Shown here: in pieces, positions 1 through 7,796 of the stretch | Layout of the letters: each line of letters starts with the position of its first letter | Numbering within the stretch: position 1 is the stretch's first letter | Assembly: GCA_028819215.1 (NCBI GenBank) | Contig: JAPPMG010000058.1 | Location: 18,622-82,621 of the forward strand | DNA length: 64,000 nucleotides | Source: Bryobacterales bacterium | GTDB taxonomy: Bacteria > Acidobacteriota > Terriglobia > Bryobacterales > UBA6623 | Reading direction: 5' to 3' | Made by a program: the position numbers and the translations under genes | The notes under the pieces: model-generated | What the model saw: the letters and a program-made list of their open reading frames with translations, nothing else | Databases searched by the model: none | What the model was told of the DNA's origin: nothing

Positions 1-114
1 GACTCGATCCAGGCCTCAAGCTCCGGCCCTTCGGCTGGGCGATTGTCCGCGGGCTGCTCACGCCGGCCCCTTAGGGAATGCGAGCGTCGGCTCGAACGGG
101 GGGACGGGTCGGCC

Positions 115-1539
115 TCACTCGGCGAAGCAGTACAGCGCCTTGTTGGTCCGGACGAACAGCCTGCCGTCCATGATCACGGGAGTGGCATAGACCTCTTCGC
201 CCATCTCGTTCGTGCGAATGACTTCCCACGCAGGTCCGGGCTTGACCACCGAGATCTGGCCCGTCTCGTCGGCGGTGAAGATCTTGCCGTCGGCGACCAC
301 GGGAGAAGCGAAGTAGCGCCCCATGGCTTCGCGCAGCCGCGCTTGCTTGAGGACGCTGCCGTCCTCGGCGCTTAGCGCCGTCATGATGCCGCCGTCCTTG
401 GTGAGATAGACGACGCCATTGTAGAGCAGCGGCGACGGGACATTGGGGAGGCTCTTGTAGTAGAGCCACTGCACGGCGTCCTCGGTCATGTCACCCTTGC
501 CTCCGAGCTTGATCTTGCGCACGGCGTTGACGGCGCGTCGCTTGCGCCGGTGATGCTCCCAGTCGCGCAGTTCCATGTAGCCGGAATTGTCCAGATCGTA
601 GCTTCCGAGACCGTTGCGCACGCCCTTTCCGAAGCGCTCCGACAGCTCGGCGGCTGACAGCCTGCCGTCGCCATCGGAATCCAAGTCCGGCAAGATGTCC
701 GCAAAGGCGGGGACCTCTTCCTGCTGGCCCAGATCGGCGCTCCCAGCCCATCCGAGCACATATGCGTACCCTTGGTCATCCAGCACCGGCGTGGGCTTGA
801 GCTGCCACGTCAAGCCCTGCACCCACCAGACCTTCTCGCCGCTGCCGACGTCGTAGGCGGACAGTTCGTACGATCCGGCCACCAACACTTGCACGCCGCC
901 CTCGTCGGGCTGGTACACGACCGGCGTCGAGAAACCGCGCAACGAGTACGGCCTTTCGTTGCGCCAAACCGTCTCGCCAGTGGACGCGTCCACCGCCAAC
1001 ATGAACGAATCCGTCTCGGCATCGCAGATCTGGATCACCTTGCCGTCAACGAATACCGGCGACGAGCCCATCCCCATCGGGTTGTTGAACGGCCCGAGCG
1101 GGATGCGCCAGAGCTCATTGCCGTCCGGCCCATAGGCAACCATGCCGAAGTCCTGAAAGAACGCGAACACGCTTTGCCCATCCGTCGCGACGCTCGGAGA
1201 GGCGGGGTTGTTGGGAGAGCGCAAATGGCCGGCCCGCTCGCGGACGATCTCCCGGCGCCACTTGATGCGGCCAGTAGAGCGATCCAGTGAGAACGTGATT
1301 AGCTTCTCGTCGGCGATTCCGGTCAAGAAGATGCTGTCCTCGCCGAAAACGGGAGACGACAGTCCCTCGGGCAACGGCGTTTTCCACACGACATTCGTAT
1401 CCGGCCCGAACTCTTCCGGAATGCCGACCTCGGCGGAAACGCCCGCTCCGTTGGGCCCACGGAACCTGTCCCAGACCAGTTCAGACGCACTTGCGACGCA
1501 GAGAGAAGCCGACAGCACGAGTGCCAGAATTGACGCCAT
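115..1539 (-). CDS. Secreted PQQ-like beta-propeller protein with EF-hand insert
   Basis: A 474-residue protein with an N-terminal signal peptide (MASILALVLSASLCVASA) and repeated propeller blades of the BamB/PQQ-enzyme type, with blade motifs such as WRNERPYS and VVWKTPLPEG. Two EF-hand-like calcium loops interrupt the propeller at about residues 284-297 (DLDSDGDGRLSAAE) and 314-327 (DLDNSGYMELRDWE). The reading frame stays open upstream of this start, but only the ATG at 1539 begins a signal peptide. It is preceded by a TATAGT box 7 nt upstream and has no ribosome binding site. Such proteins are common in Solibacteres and Planctomycetes; the substrate cannot be told. No cytochrome or PQQ-ligating motifs are evident, so an enzymatic role is unproven. 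Confidence 0.85.
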   Translation of the reverse strand: MASILALVLSASLCVASASELVWDRFRGPNGAGVSAEVGIPEEFGPDTNVVWKTPLPEGLSSPVFGEDSIFLTGIADEKLITFSLDRSTGRIKWRREIVRERAGHLRSPNNPASPSVATDGQSVFAFFQDFGMVAYGPDGNELWRIPLGPFNNPMGMGSSPVFVDGKVIQICDAETDSFMLAVDASTGETVWRNERPYSLRGFSTPVVYQPDEGGVQVLVAGSYELSAYDVGSGEKVWWVQGLTWQLKPTPVLDDQGYAYVLGWAGSADLGQQEEVPAFADILPDLDSDGDGRLSAAELSERFGKGVRNGLGSYDLDNSGYMELRDWEHHRRKRRAVNAVRKIKLGGKGDMTEDAVQWLYYKSLPNVPSPLLYNGVVYLTKDGGIMTALSAEDGSVLKQARLREAMGRYFASPVVADGKIFTADETGQISVVKPGPAWEVIRTNEMGEEVYATPVIMDGRLFVRTNKALYCFAE

Positions 1540-1546
1540 ATCGGGC

Positions 1547-1552
1547 ACTATA
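1547..1552 (-). promoter_or_regulatory. Candidate -10 box for a leaderless transcript
   Basis: TATAGT on the minus strand ends 7 nt before the ATG at 1539. No Shine-Dalgarno-like sequence lies between them, so transcription starting at the usual distance would begin at or next to the start codon. I see no convincing -35 element. Confidence 0.4.
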
Positions 1553-1818
1553 TCACGCCCCTCGCTGCGCATTCCTAAGAAACGACTTGCTCCACGCCGC
1601 TGATGGCTGAAGCGCCCCCGCAACTGCCACCTGCTCTTGCTACCAGTCAATGTCTCAACTATCTCGCCCCGCGCCGAAGACGGACCCAACCGTCTAGTAT
1701 TCCCCGGTGCTTACTGGTCGAGACTAAAGTGCTGCACCAGCCGTTCGAGCGTGAATTGATTCCTTAGGCGGCAGGCCGTGTGCTGGCTCGCGAAGAGACC
1801 CTTTTCCCAGTAAGCCCT

Positions 1819-2794
1819 TTACTTCGGCACGGTCCTGATCCATTCGACGGGAACGAAGTACTCATACTTCTCTGGATCTACTGCGTGCTCTTTCAAATCC
1901 GGAGCCTTCAGTGGCGCCTCGAGAACCGGAACTTTTTGCCCATTGTGTTGCACCCTGAACTCGGTGATTGGCACTGACTTCCCCTGTACCTCGCCAACGC
2001 CTACATAACCGAATCCTGGAATATTGACAAACACGCGTGCTCCTGGAAACAGGAGATCTAGAGTCTGGCTATACCACTTGCCTCCACCTCCAGATACGAA
2101 CCCATGTTCCACGCAGTCTTCCCATGTGCGGTGCCGTGCATCACCCAGCGAGACATAAAAGTCGCGACCGTTCCACAGCTCACGACGTTTCTGTTTCCCT
2201 GTACCGCTGGCTTCTACCTTCCTAGGGTCAACCAGCCAGGTCCGAATGAGGTATTTCCTGCTGGCGTCCTCGAAGTAACGGAAGAAAACGGCATTGACCG
2301 GAACACCGTAGCTTTCGCTGAGATAGCTGATGATCCGTTCACTACTGGCGTCAAGCTCCGAAGCGACGAGGACTAATTCATGGCTCTGATTAATCTGTTC
2401 GGGTGGGCTGGCTCCGAACGCATCGGCAAATGCCTCTTCAAGTTCGTTGCCGCCGTTCTTCTCGCTGTAAATCTGGGCGACTTGGTCATAGGAAAGGCCT
2501 TCAACCCAAGATGCATAGTCCAGCAGTTGCGCGATTGCGTCCCTTGGCGTCCGGTCTCTCTTCAGTTCAATTAAGTTCAATTACCTTGAGGTTCCCTTGC
2601 GCGTCGATCGCAAGCATGTCGATGATCTTCCCGTAGGCCGTCGGGATCTGGCGGCCGACCAGCATCAGCCCCGGAGAGAGTATCGAGATATCCCTTGCGA
2701 GCGCATCCTCTAGCTTCGATTCGTTATCCATGGGCGAGAAGGGAACCTGTTTCAGATCATCACCTAGACGCCAGATCCCGACTTCGATTGGCAT
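1819..2794 (-). pseudogene. DUF91/NucS-like PD-(D/E)XK nuclease, frameshifted by a 10-bp duplication
   Basis: Two adjacent reading frames together encode one nuclease-like protein of about 325 residues. The upstream part (2794 to 2567) carries the typical N-terminal region ending DMLAIDAQGNLKVIEL. The downstream part resumes with IELKRDRTPRDAIAQLLDYASWV. At 2564-2583 the ten bases agttcaatta occur twice in tandem. Removing one copy joins the frames into VIELKRDRTPRD, the expected catalytic E-x-K region. As written, the first part terminates right after VIELN. The start at 2794 has a good AAAGGAGA ribosome binding site. Family knowledge: this fold cleaves DNA, as in NucS or restriction-type nucleases. 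Inference: the gene is inactive in this state, or switched by slippage. A sequencing artefact is possible but less likely for a 10-bp unit. Confidence 0.8.
2564..2583. repeat. 10-bp perfect tandem duplication inside a nuclease gene
   Basis: agttcaatta occupies 2564-2573 and is repeated exactly at 2574-2583. Ten is not a multiple of three, so the extra copy shifts the minus-strand frame at the codon for the catalytic lysine of the DUF91-like nuclease. Confidence 0.95.
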
Positions 2795-3176
2795 ACCCAG
2801 TCTCCTTTCCCGAACGGTTTCAGTCGTGCTTTCGCCGGACGCTGACCGCTCGGGAAGTCTGCGGCTGGATCAGGATCGCGAGCAATCTCATCCCTCGCTT
2901 GCCCGAACACGATTGCGAGTTTCGCCGTGGCAGCGGAAGATCGGCCTGAAATTCCAGACTATCGCCAATCTCGGCAATCCGGCCAAGCTGACCCAGCAGT
3001 CCGTTTCTGGTCGAATCGCAACAAGGCCGGTTTCGTGCACTCTCGTCCACGAATTTCGCACATCGCCTCTTCACCTATGCAGCGATATTGCGGCCGTTTC
3101 GAACCATCCTTGCAATTCGAAAACCGACGAGCCGTAAGTTCACGGCCAAAGTGCGCGGCTGAGCCGCGACAGCGCG
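2795..3176. other. Intergenic stretch without a recognisable gene
   Basis: About 380 bases between the broken nuclease gene and the DUF2911 gene. Short open frames exist on both strands, but none has a recognisable motif or a ribosome binding site. The only structure I see is a 6-bp hairpin at 3154-3168. Confidence 0.5.
3154..3168 (-). terminator. Weak hairpin after the DUF2911 gene
   Basis: CGCGGC and GCCGCG flank a 3-nt loop, starting about 8 nt after the stop codon of the minus-strand DUF2911 gene. There is no clear T-run, so this may be a weak terminator or chance. Confidence 0.3.
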
Positions 3177-3785
3177 CTAGTCCAGCGAGAAGCTGGCCGT
3201 CGCAAGGGTCTTTTCCCACATCAATGCGAGTGTGCCGCCCTCGGCTGTCACGTCCACGAACGCGTAAGTGAGCTGCTCGTACGACACGGGCATGCTGCTG
3301 AGGTCCATGCTGACACGCAGCACGTCCTTGTCGGGCGTGTAGTTGTACGCTCCCCAGAGGCCCTCGCCCGGCTCGCGGAAACCATCCTTGGCCGCGTGCG
3401 TGGACAGGATCAGCGTCCAGTCGCCTTCCTTAAGGTCGACGAACATGCTGTACTCGCCCGCCGGCACGGTCTTGTCACCAAATTTGAGGTCGGCCTCGGT
3501 CGTCAAGCGCGTCGACTTGTTCGCCCCGGCCCTCCAGACCGGAGCGCCGGCGTTCGCACCCTTGCCATAGTCGCTCCCGGCGCCGAAGAAACCGGTGCGC
3601 CCGCGCAGAATCGGCCGCCCGTAATCGATACTGATCCACTTGCCCCCAACGTAGTTACGGCCCTCATATGAGCCTCCTACCTGGATCGCGGCCTCGCCGC
3701 GAGGCGAGGCGGGGCGCTGAGCGAGAGCTACGTTGGCAGCGACCAACAGCACAGCCATAATCAGCGGGAATCGAAATGTGCGCAT
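3177..3785 (-). CDS. DUF2911 family secreted protein
   Basis: A 202-residue protein with a signal peptide (MRTFRFPLIMAVLLVAANVALAQ). The typical DUF2911 elements follow: SIDYGRPILRGRTGFFG near residue 55, WRAGANKSTRLTTEADL near 85, VPAGEYSMFVDLKEGDWTLILS near 110, and a final beta-rich part with W-E-K-T near the end. The start has an AAGGAGG ribosome binding site. The family is common in Bacteroidota and Acidobacteriota, has no established biochemical function, and is probably periplasmic. It stands alone here. Confidence 0.85.
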   Translation of the reverse strand: MRTFRFPLIMAVLLVAANVALAQRPASPRGEAAIQVGGSYEGRNYVGGKWISIDYGRPILRGRTGFFGAGSDYGKGANAGAPVWRAGANKSTRLTTEADLKFGDKTVPAGEYSMFVDLKEGDWTLILSTHAAKDGFREPGEGLWGAYNYTPDKDVLRVSMDLSSMPVSYEQLTYAFVDVTAEGGTLALMWEKTLATASFSLD

Positions 3786-4144
3786 CGTTAGACCTCCTTG
3801 CGCGGGCTTCCGCCCAAAATGCCAAGCCTATCAGATTTCGCCTGTCTCTACTTGATGGAGCCCTCATCTGCACCACAATGCTGATAGGCGGTCCACAGGG
3901 CCAGGTGACCGGCACTGCCGGCCGGGTGACAAGCACGGCAGGTCCGATGACCCGTAGGGGCTGAATCGCGAGTCCGAGTGGATCGATTTCTCGCTGGCGG
4001 CGTGACTACCTGAGCTGGCCCGAGGCACCGGATGGCGGGACGAGAGCGTTCGCAACGCATCCAGAATGGAGCGCATGCGAGTCCCGCCGCACCACCGGGC
4101 TACCCGGATCTCGGTCTGATGGGCAAGAATGGAGTGGCAACGTT
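3786..4144. other. Divergent intergenic region, nothing recognised
   Basis: About 360 bases between the divergently transcribed DUF2911 gene and the dehydrogenase fusion gene. It must hold promoters for both, but I see no clear sigma-70 boxes, RNA gene or repeat. Confidence 0.4.
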
Positions 4145-7075
4145 ATGAGATTCCACCGTGGTGCTCCAAGCCCTCGGGCACTGGCCAATCTTGTTCGCGA
4201 TGTGATCCCGCTCGGGTCGTCAGCGTCGCGTCTGCTCTGTCTTGCGGCTCTCCCCGTCTTTGTTGCGACTGCTGCGGCACAGACCGCCGACGTTCGGCGT
4301 GATCTCAGCGAAACCGTTCAGGCCGTCGGGAACTGGAATTGGCCGGTATACCTCGGGGACCAGACCAGGGGGCAGTATTCGCCGCTGGCCCAGATCAACG
4401 CAACCAACGTACACCGCCTCCAACCCGCTTGGGAGTACCGGGCCGGGGACGCCACGGAGCGCTCCACGATGTACTCGAATCCGCTGGTTGTCGATGGGGT
4501 TCTCTACGCCGTCACGCCAAGCCTGAACGCCGTGGCCATGGACGCTACGACCGGGGAGCGCATTTGGCTCTTCGACCCTTCAGTGCACAACAACGGCACG
4601 GTCATCCGGCAGCGGAACCGCGGCGTCACGTACTGGAAAGGGGCCGAGGGCGAGAGGATCTTCCACTTCGTTCGCGACCGGGCGTACGCCATTGACGCGC
4701 GGTCCGGAGAGCTGATTCGGTCGTTTGGAGACCGGGGCTACATCGACCTCCGCGAGAATCTCGGCGTCGATCCGGACGGAGTCGCGCTGCAGATGACCAC
4801 GCCGGGGGCGGTTTACAAGAACCTGCTCATCCTCGGGTGCAGGGTGAACGAGTCCTACGGTTCCTCGCCCGGGCCGATCCGGGCGTTCGATGCGGTGACT
4901 GGGAAGCTCGAGTGGGCCTTCCACACGATCCCTCGCCCCGGGGAGTTCGGGCACGACACATGGTCGTGGCCGGAGGGGGAAACGTTCGGAGGCGGCAATG
5001 CATGGGGCGGCGTCACGATTGATGAGGAACGCGGCTGGGCTTTCGTGGGCACCGGTGCTGTCACGGACGATTTCTACGGGGCATTCCGGAAGGGAAAGAA
5101 CCTGTTCGCCAACAGCGTGATCGCGCTGGATGCCGCGACCGGCGAGCGCAAGTGGCACTACCAAATCGTTCGCCACGACATCTGGGACTACGACCTGCCG
5201 GCGGCCCCGATCCTGGTCACTCTCCGATTCGGAGGCAACCAGCGCGATGCTGTCGTCCAGCTAACCAAGATGAGCCTCACATTCGTGCTAGACCGCGATA
5301 CCGGCGTGCCGATCTTCCCGGTCCATGACCTGCCCGTGCCGAGTTCGGACGTGCCAGGCGAGGAGACGTGGCCCACTCAGCCTTTCCCCATCCGCCCGCC
5401 GCCGCTCGGACGCATTGGGATCACGGAAGCGGATCTGACGAACATCACCCCGGAGGCTCGCGAGCATGCCTTGCAGGAGTTCAGGAAGTACCGGTCGGGT
5501 TCGATCTACACGCCTCCCAGCCTGCAAGGAACCCTGACCCTGCCAGGCCACCTCGGCGGCTCGCAATGGAACGGAGGGTCCTTTGACCCTCACTTAAACA
5601 CGCTATACGTCAACGTCAACGAGGCCCCGACGATCGGGAGGCTGCGACCTGCATTCGGAAGCGGCTTGCGCGAGGAGCAGACCAAGGCCCAGATGGGGCG
5701 ACAGATCTATGAGACCCACTGCATGGCCTGCCACGGCTCCGACCGGCGGGGGACGTCCGAGCCGGGCACCAGCCTTGTCAATCTCGGCTTGGACCGCGAG
5801 GAGCTAGACGCCGCAATTTCGGAAGGGCGCAACAACATGCCCGCCTACCCGCAGTTCGGCGCCGAAGAACTGGATGCCATCGCCGCCTACATCGACAGCG
5901 CGCCGGACACGGCCGCAAGCAGCGGCGGGTCACGCGCGCACCGGTATTCGATCGACGGCTACACCGTCTTCACGGATCCTCACGGAGTTCCAGCGATTGC
6001 ACCCCCTTGGGGCACCCTCAATGCGATTGACCTGCTGACCGGCGAGATCCGGTGGAAGGTTCCGCTGGGCGAGTATCCCGAGCTGGCGGCCAAGGGCATC
6101 CGCAATACCGGCACGATGAACTTCGGCGGTGCGGTCGCCACGGCTGGCGGCGTTATCTTCGTTGCAGCCACGGCCGACGAGAAGATCCGAGCCTTCGAAA
6201 AGCACTCCGGCCGAGTTCTCTGGGAGTACCAGCTGCCCGCCGGGGGGTACGCCACCCCGAGCGTCTACCAGGCTGACGGCAAGCAGTACGTGGCGATCGC
6301 GGCGGGCGGCAGCGGTAAGAACGGCACCGAGTCGGGAGACTCGATCATCGCGTTCGCATTGCCCGAGGAAGAGGAGCGCGCGGCAGCGGGCTCGGACTGG
6401 ATCGAGCTCTTCGACGGCAAGACGCTGGACGGGTGGGTGCACATGAACGGCTTTCACAATTTCACTGTCGAGGACGGCGCCATCGTCGGCCGGACCGTGG
6501 AAGGTAGCGCGAGGATGAACTCCTTCCTGTGCTCACTGCGGCAGTTTGACGACTTCGAGCTCGAGGCAGAAACATACTTGGACCCGATCACGAACTCCGG
6601 CATCCAGATCCGAACGAAGATCCGCCCCATGCGGGCGGCCGGGGACGCCGCGCTGAGAACGGCGGGAAGAGCGGGCAGAGTGAATGGGCCGCAGATGGAA
6701 GTTCGGCGCTACTACCCGGGCCAGCCGACTACCGGCGTCCTGTACGGGGAAGCGCTGGGCATCGGGTGGATGTCCTCGCAAGAGAAGATCGACGCGGGCC
6801 ACCGCCACTACCATGCGGACGGCTGGAACAAGCTTCGGATCGTGGCGAAGGGGCCGCGAATCCAGACTTGGGTGAACGGCCACATGATCGAGGACCTCGT
6901 AAACGAGGAGGTATACGAGACCCACAAGCAAGGCTTCATCGGCCTTCAGGTGCACGGCATCAACGAGAACGACATCTCCCGGCCTGTTCACGCCGGCAGG
7001 GGTATCACGACGAGCCAGCCCTTGATCGTAAAGTGGCGCAACATCCGGGTGCGTCCGCTGCCTCGCGACGATTGA
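4145..7075 (+). CDS. PQQ-type dehydrogenase with cytochrome c and C-terminal DUF1080 domain
   Basis: A 976-residue exported fusion. After a signal region (to about residue 47, ATAAAQ) comes a quinoprotein propeller of the glucose/alcohol dehydrogenase type (VYLGDQTRGQYSPLAQIN, then DIWDYDLPAAPIL near 345). A cytochrome c module with one haem site CMACH lies near residue 525, with a possible distal Met in NNMPAYPQF near 565. The propeller then resumes (GEYPELAAKGIRNTGTMNFGG) to about 745. From about 752 to the end is a DUF1080/3-keto-disaccharide hydrolase type jelly roll, starting WIELFDGKTLDGW and containing NSGIQIRT. Family knowledge: such enzymes oxidise sugars or alcohols in the periplasm and pass electrons to a c-type haem. 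Inference: the DUF1080 domain binds or cleaves the oxidised sugar. Substrate unknown. Confidence 0.85.
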   Translation: MRFHRGAPSPRALANLVRDVIPLGSSASRLLCLAALPVFVATAAAQTADVRRDLSETVQAVGNWNWPVYLGDQTRGQYSPLAQINATNVHRLQPAWEYRAGDATERSTMYSNPLVVDGVLYAVTPSLNAVAMDATTGERIWLFDPSVHNNGTVIRQRNRGVTYWKGAEGERIFHFVRDRAYAIDARSGELIRSFGDRGYIDLRENLGVDPDGVALQMTTPGAVYKNLLILGCRVNESYGSSPGPIRAFDAVTGKLEWAFHTIPRPGEFGHDTWSWPEGETFGGGNAWGGVTIDEERGWAFVGTGAVTDDFYGAFRKGKNLFANSVIALDAATGERKWHYQIVRHDIWDYDLPAAPILVTLRFGGNQRDAVVQLTKMSLTFVLDRDTGVPIFPVHDLPVPSSDVPGEETWPTQPFPIRPPPLGRIGITEADLTNITPEAREHALQEFRKYRSGSIYTPPSLQGTLTLPGHLGGSQWNGGSFDPHLNTLYVNVNEAPTIGRLRPAFGSGLREEQTKAQMGRQIYETHCMACHGSDRRGTSEPGTSLVNLGLDREELDAAISEGRNNMPAYPQFGAEELDAIAAYIDSAPDTAASSGGSRAHRYSIDGYTVFTDPHGVPAIAPPWGTLNAIDLLTGEIRWKVPLGEYPELAAKGIRNTGTMNFGGAVATAGGVIFVAATADEKIRAFEKHSGRVLWEYQLPAGGYATPSVYQADGKQYVAIAAGGSGKNGTESGDSIIAFALPEEEERAAAGSDWIELFDGKTLDGWVHMNGFHNFTVEDGAIVGRTVEGSARMNSFLCSLRQFDDFELEAETYLDPITNSGIQIRTKIRPMRAAGDAALRTAGRAGRVNGPQMEVRRYYPGQPTTGVLYGEALGIGWMSSQEKIDAGHRHYHADGWNKLRIVAKGPRIQTWVNGHMIEDLVNEEVYETHKQGFIGLQVHGINENDISRPVHAGRGITTSQPLIVKWRNIRVRPLPRDD

Positions 7076-7384
7076 CCGTAACCCTGCACGCGGGCGATAC
7101 CAACGGAAGCCAGAGCAGCCCCGGGTGCCAGGCCAGCGGATGGGCCTGACCTAGCATGCTGGGTTGTCACCGCCACGATTCGTGCGCGGTTGCGCCGCCA
7201 CCCGCTGGTCGGTCCCAGGCGTGGGCGACTCAACTGGCGACAGGCCGGGCCGGGAGTTCGCGCGTGCGGACGCCGCCACGACGGATCAGGGTTCCGTGCG
7301 AGCAGTGCGGAACTCGACGGGAAGGATGCCCATGCTCCGACGGGAGTCTCTGGCACCGCAGAAACGAACGTTGACCGGCCGGCG
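7076..7384. other. Region upstream of the cobalamin riboswitch
   Basis: About 310 bases between the dehydrogenase fusion gene and the riboswitch. No gene is recognisable. It should contain the promoter of the B12 uptake operon, but I could not assign -35 and -10 boxes with confidence. Confidence 0.4.
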
Positions 7385-7585
7385 GCCTCTGTGCTATCGT
7401 TCCTACTGCTTGGAGGAGCCCGTTTGGGCTCAATAGGGAAGTCCGGTGCAATTCCGGCACGGTCCCGCCACTGTGAGCGACAAGCTGGCCCGAGACACCA
7501 CTGAGGCAGCAGCCTTGGGAAGGTCGGTTCGGCGTGCGCATCTGATGCGTTGGAAGTCGCGAGTCAGGAGACCTGCCTCCGAGCG
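7385..7585 (+). ncRNA. Cobalamin (B12) riboswitch
   Basis: The leader carries the hallmark blocks of the RF00174 family in order: a GGGAA block followed by CCGGTGCAATTCCGGCACGG (7437-7462), the conserved B12 box GCCACTGT (7467-7474), and the 3' block GAGTCAGGAGACCTGCC (7561-7577). The first gene downstream is a TonB-dependent receptor followed by btuFCD, exactly the genes such switches control. Binding of adenosylcobalamin is expected to reduce expression. The ends are approximate. Confidence 0.95.
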
Positions 7586-7727
7586 CGTGAAGCGCACACT
7601 TCCGCGAGGTACGGATGAGCGATCTGGAAACACACTTGCCGCTAGAGTCAGGCCCTAGTCTGCCTGCATCAGGCTCTGCCAAGTCCTCCCAGCGAGCCTC
7701 TCTCGAACCCCGGCCCTAGAGCAGGGC

Positions 7728-7746
7728 CCGCGATTGCGGGCTCCTG
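7728..7746 (+). promoter_or_regulatory. Hairpin in the btu leader, possible expression platform
   Basis: GCCCGC and GCGGGC flank a GATT loop between the riboswitch and the receptor start codon. There is no downstream T-run, so it may influence translation or be part of a Rho-type control region; the role is inferred from position only. Confidence 0.3.
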
Positions 7747-7796
7747 GAAGGGTGCGCCGTGTTGGCGTCCGCGGAGACGGACTAGGAGGCAACCCA

